Below, piece by piece: positions 61,933-64,000 of a DNA stretch of 64,000 bases. The stretch spans positions 1 to 64,000 of the forward strand of contig CBFHLR010000001.1 in assembly GCA_965656715.1 (NCBI GenBank), in the 5' to 3' direction. Each line of letters opens with the position of its first letter. Position 1 is the first letter of the stretch. A program made the translations under genes and the position numbers. The notes beneath the pieces were generated by a model that saw nothing but the letters and a program-made list of their open reading frames with translations, was not told where the DNA came from and did not search any database. Source of the stretch: Coraliomargarita sp965656715. GTDB taxonomy: Bacteria > Verrucomicrobiota > Verrucomicrobiia > Opitutales > Coraliomargaritaceae.

Positions 61933-62444
61933 CGATTCCAGGGCATTTTTGCCAGCATGAGCCCCATGCCACAGGTGTCGGTGATACCTGCAAAAACTAA
62001 GCCTGCGCCCACGAATGCCGAAATTCCGAAGAAGCCGCTGTGTGTGGTGAGTCCGAGGATGACTCCGATAACGACTAGACTGCCCGCAGCGATGCGGACT
62101 TGGCGTTCGATCGAAATGCTACCTTTGCCATATTCAATTTCAACTCCAGCGTCCTTCGCAGCATCGGTGCCACCTTCGACCACATAGACACTTTGATGTC
62201 CGGCCGCGACGAGCTTTTGCGCTGCCATGGAGGCACGTTTACCACTTTGGCACAGGATATAGACTGGAAAGCCCGGATCATTGTGGGCGCAGAAGTCCTC
62301 CGCATCTATTTTGTCGAGCGGGTTGAGCTCAGCTCCTGCAACGTGCTCGGCCCTGTATTCGGAGGGGCTTCGCACATCGATGACTGTATGGCCCTCAGTG
62401 AGGAGGGCAGGGAGTTGGGCGGCAGTAATGGTCTCAAAACTCAT
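61929..62444 (-). CDS. Rhodanese domain protein with membrane tail
   Basis: 171 residues. Rhodanese fold about 5-105 with DVRSPSEYRAEHVAGA and active-site loop CQSGKRAS (Cys65), then two hydrophobic helices (QVRIAAGSLVVIGVILGLTT; FGISAFVGAGLVFAGITDTC) of the DUF2892 type. Such proteins transfer sulfane sulfur at the membrane. Divergent from purH. Confidence 0.9.
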   Translation of the reverse strand: MSFETITAAQLPALLTEGHTVIDVRSPSEYRAEHVAGAELNPLDKIDAEDFCAHNDPGFPVYILCQSGKRASMAAQKLVAAGHQSVYVVEGGTDAAKDAGVEIEYGKGSISIERQVRIAAGSLVVIGVILGLTTHSGFFGISAFVGAGLVFAGITDTCGMGLMLAKMPWNR

Positions 62445-62555
62445 AAGAGATAGGCTATTCAGCTCTGAGACGAATTCAAGACTTGGCGCACAATCATCAG
62501 GCGCTTTAATCGCTCACTTCAGTTTTTCAATCGATCACCGTTAATTCATACGCAT

Positions 62556-64000
<1,445 letters not shown>

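Overview
The window reads as a chromosomal stretch from a Verrucomicrobiota bacterium, most likely class Opitutia near Puniceicoccales/Coraliomargaritaceae. This is inference from gene families: a DUF1549/DUF1553 protein next to a Tat-signal DUF1501 protein and a pre-peptidase-domain protein, a DksA-like protein with a lysine/alanine-rich tail, a multiheme cytochrome with HEAT and TPR repeats, and several classes of short intergenic repeat. It has six short N blocks (97-100 bases). Both ends cut a gene: a nitronate monooxygenase-like gene on the left and purH on the right. About 57 protein genes (two of them broken) and two tRNAs are supported. No rRNA, insertion sequence, prophage or CRISPR array was seen.

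Layout. 1-5746: nitronate monooxygenase, SulP transporter, HisN-like phosphatase, DEDDh exonuclease and fmt. 5839-12208: an exported-protein operon (DUF1549/1553, DUF1501, PPC-domain protein, two-domain Rid protein). 12216-16402: voltage-gated-type ion channel, DUF1343/NamZ enzyme, DUF2062 protein, glycerate kinase. 16491-23712: a broken redoxin gene, nrfA-nrfH, a cobA-hemD fusion, hemC, ilvC and ilvN. 23758-26819: tRNA-Val, tRNA-Ser with a hairpin-rich satellite, parA, xerC-like recombinase, MOSC protein. 26849-34142: an anchored hypothetical, ResC/ResB-type cytochrome c maturation genes, a lipoprotein, ychF and a receiver-kinase protein. 34291-39164: glcD-like oxidase, cutA, prfB with its programmed frameshift, and an ATP-grasp-like protein. 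39460-48038: a frameshifted small membrane protein gene, mtfA, lspA, dksA-like, ileS, moxR, a small conserved protein and mrp. 48174-64000: tolB-like, DUF2851, Bax-inhibitor-1 family, a possible nuclease-fold protein, an octaheme lipoprotein, a phospholipase D-like protein, ispD, pyrF, ispE, ptsI, a CHK-type kinase, an inositol-monophosphatase family protein, a rhodanese and purH.

How they fit together. NrfA and NrfH make a respiratory nitrite-to-ammonium module needing many c-type hemes. HemC and CobA-HemD (tetrapyrrole synthesis) lie next to it, and ResB/ResC (system II haem attachment) about 8-9 kb further on, so haem supply and attachment are encoded close by. GlcD and glycerate kinase point to glycolate/glycerate use. 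IspD and IspE show the MEP isoprenoid route.

The most unusual non-coding content is the 300-bp hairpin array after tRNA-Ser, which carries two extra copies of the tRNA 3' end, one inside a possible cloverleaf. Next is a set of GTAG-footed REP-like elements, two of which supply the TAG stop codon of the neighbouring gene.
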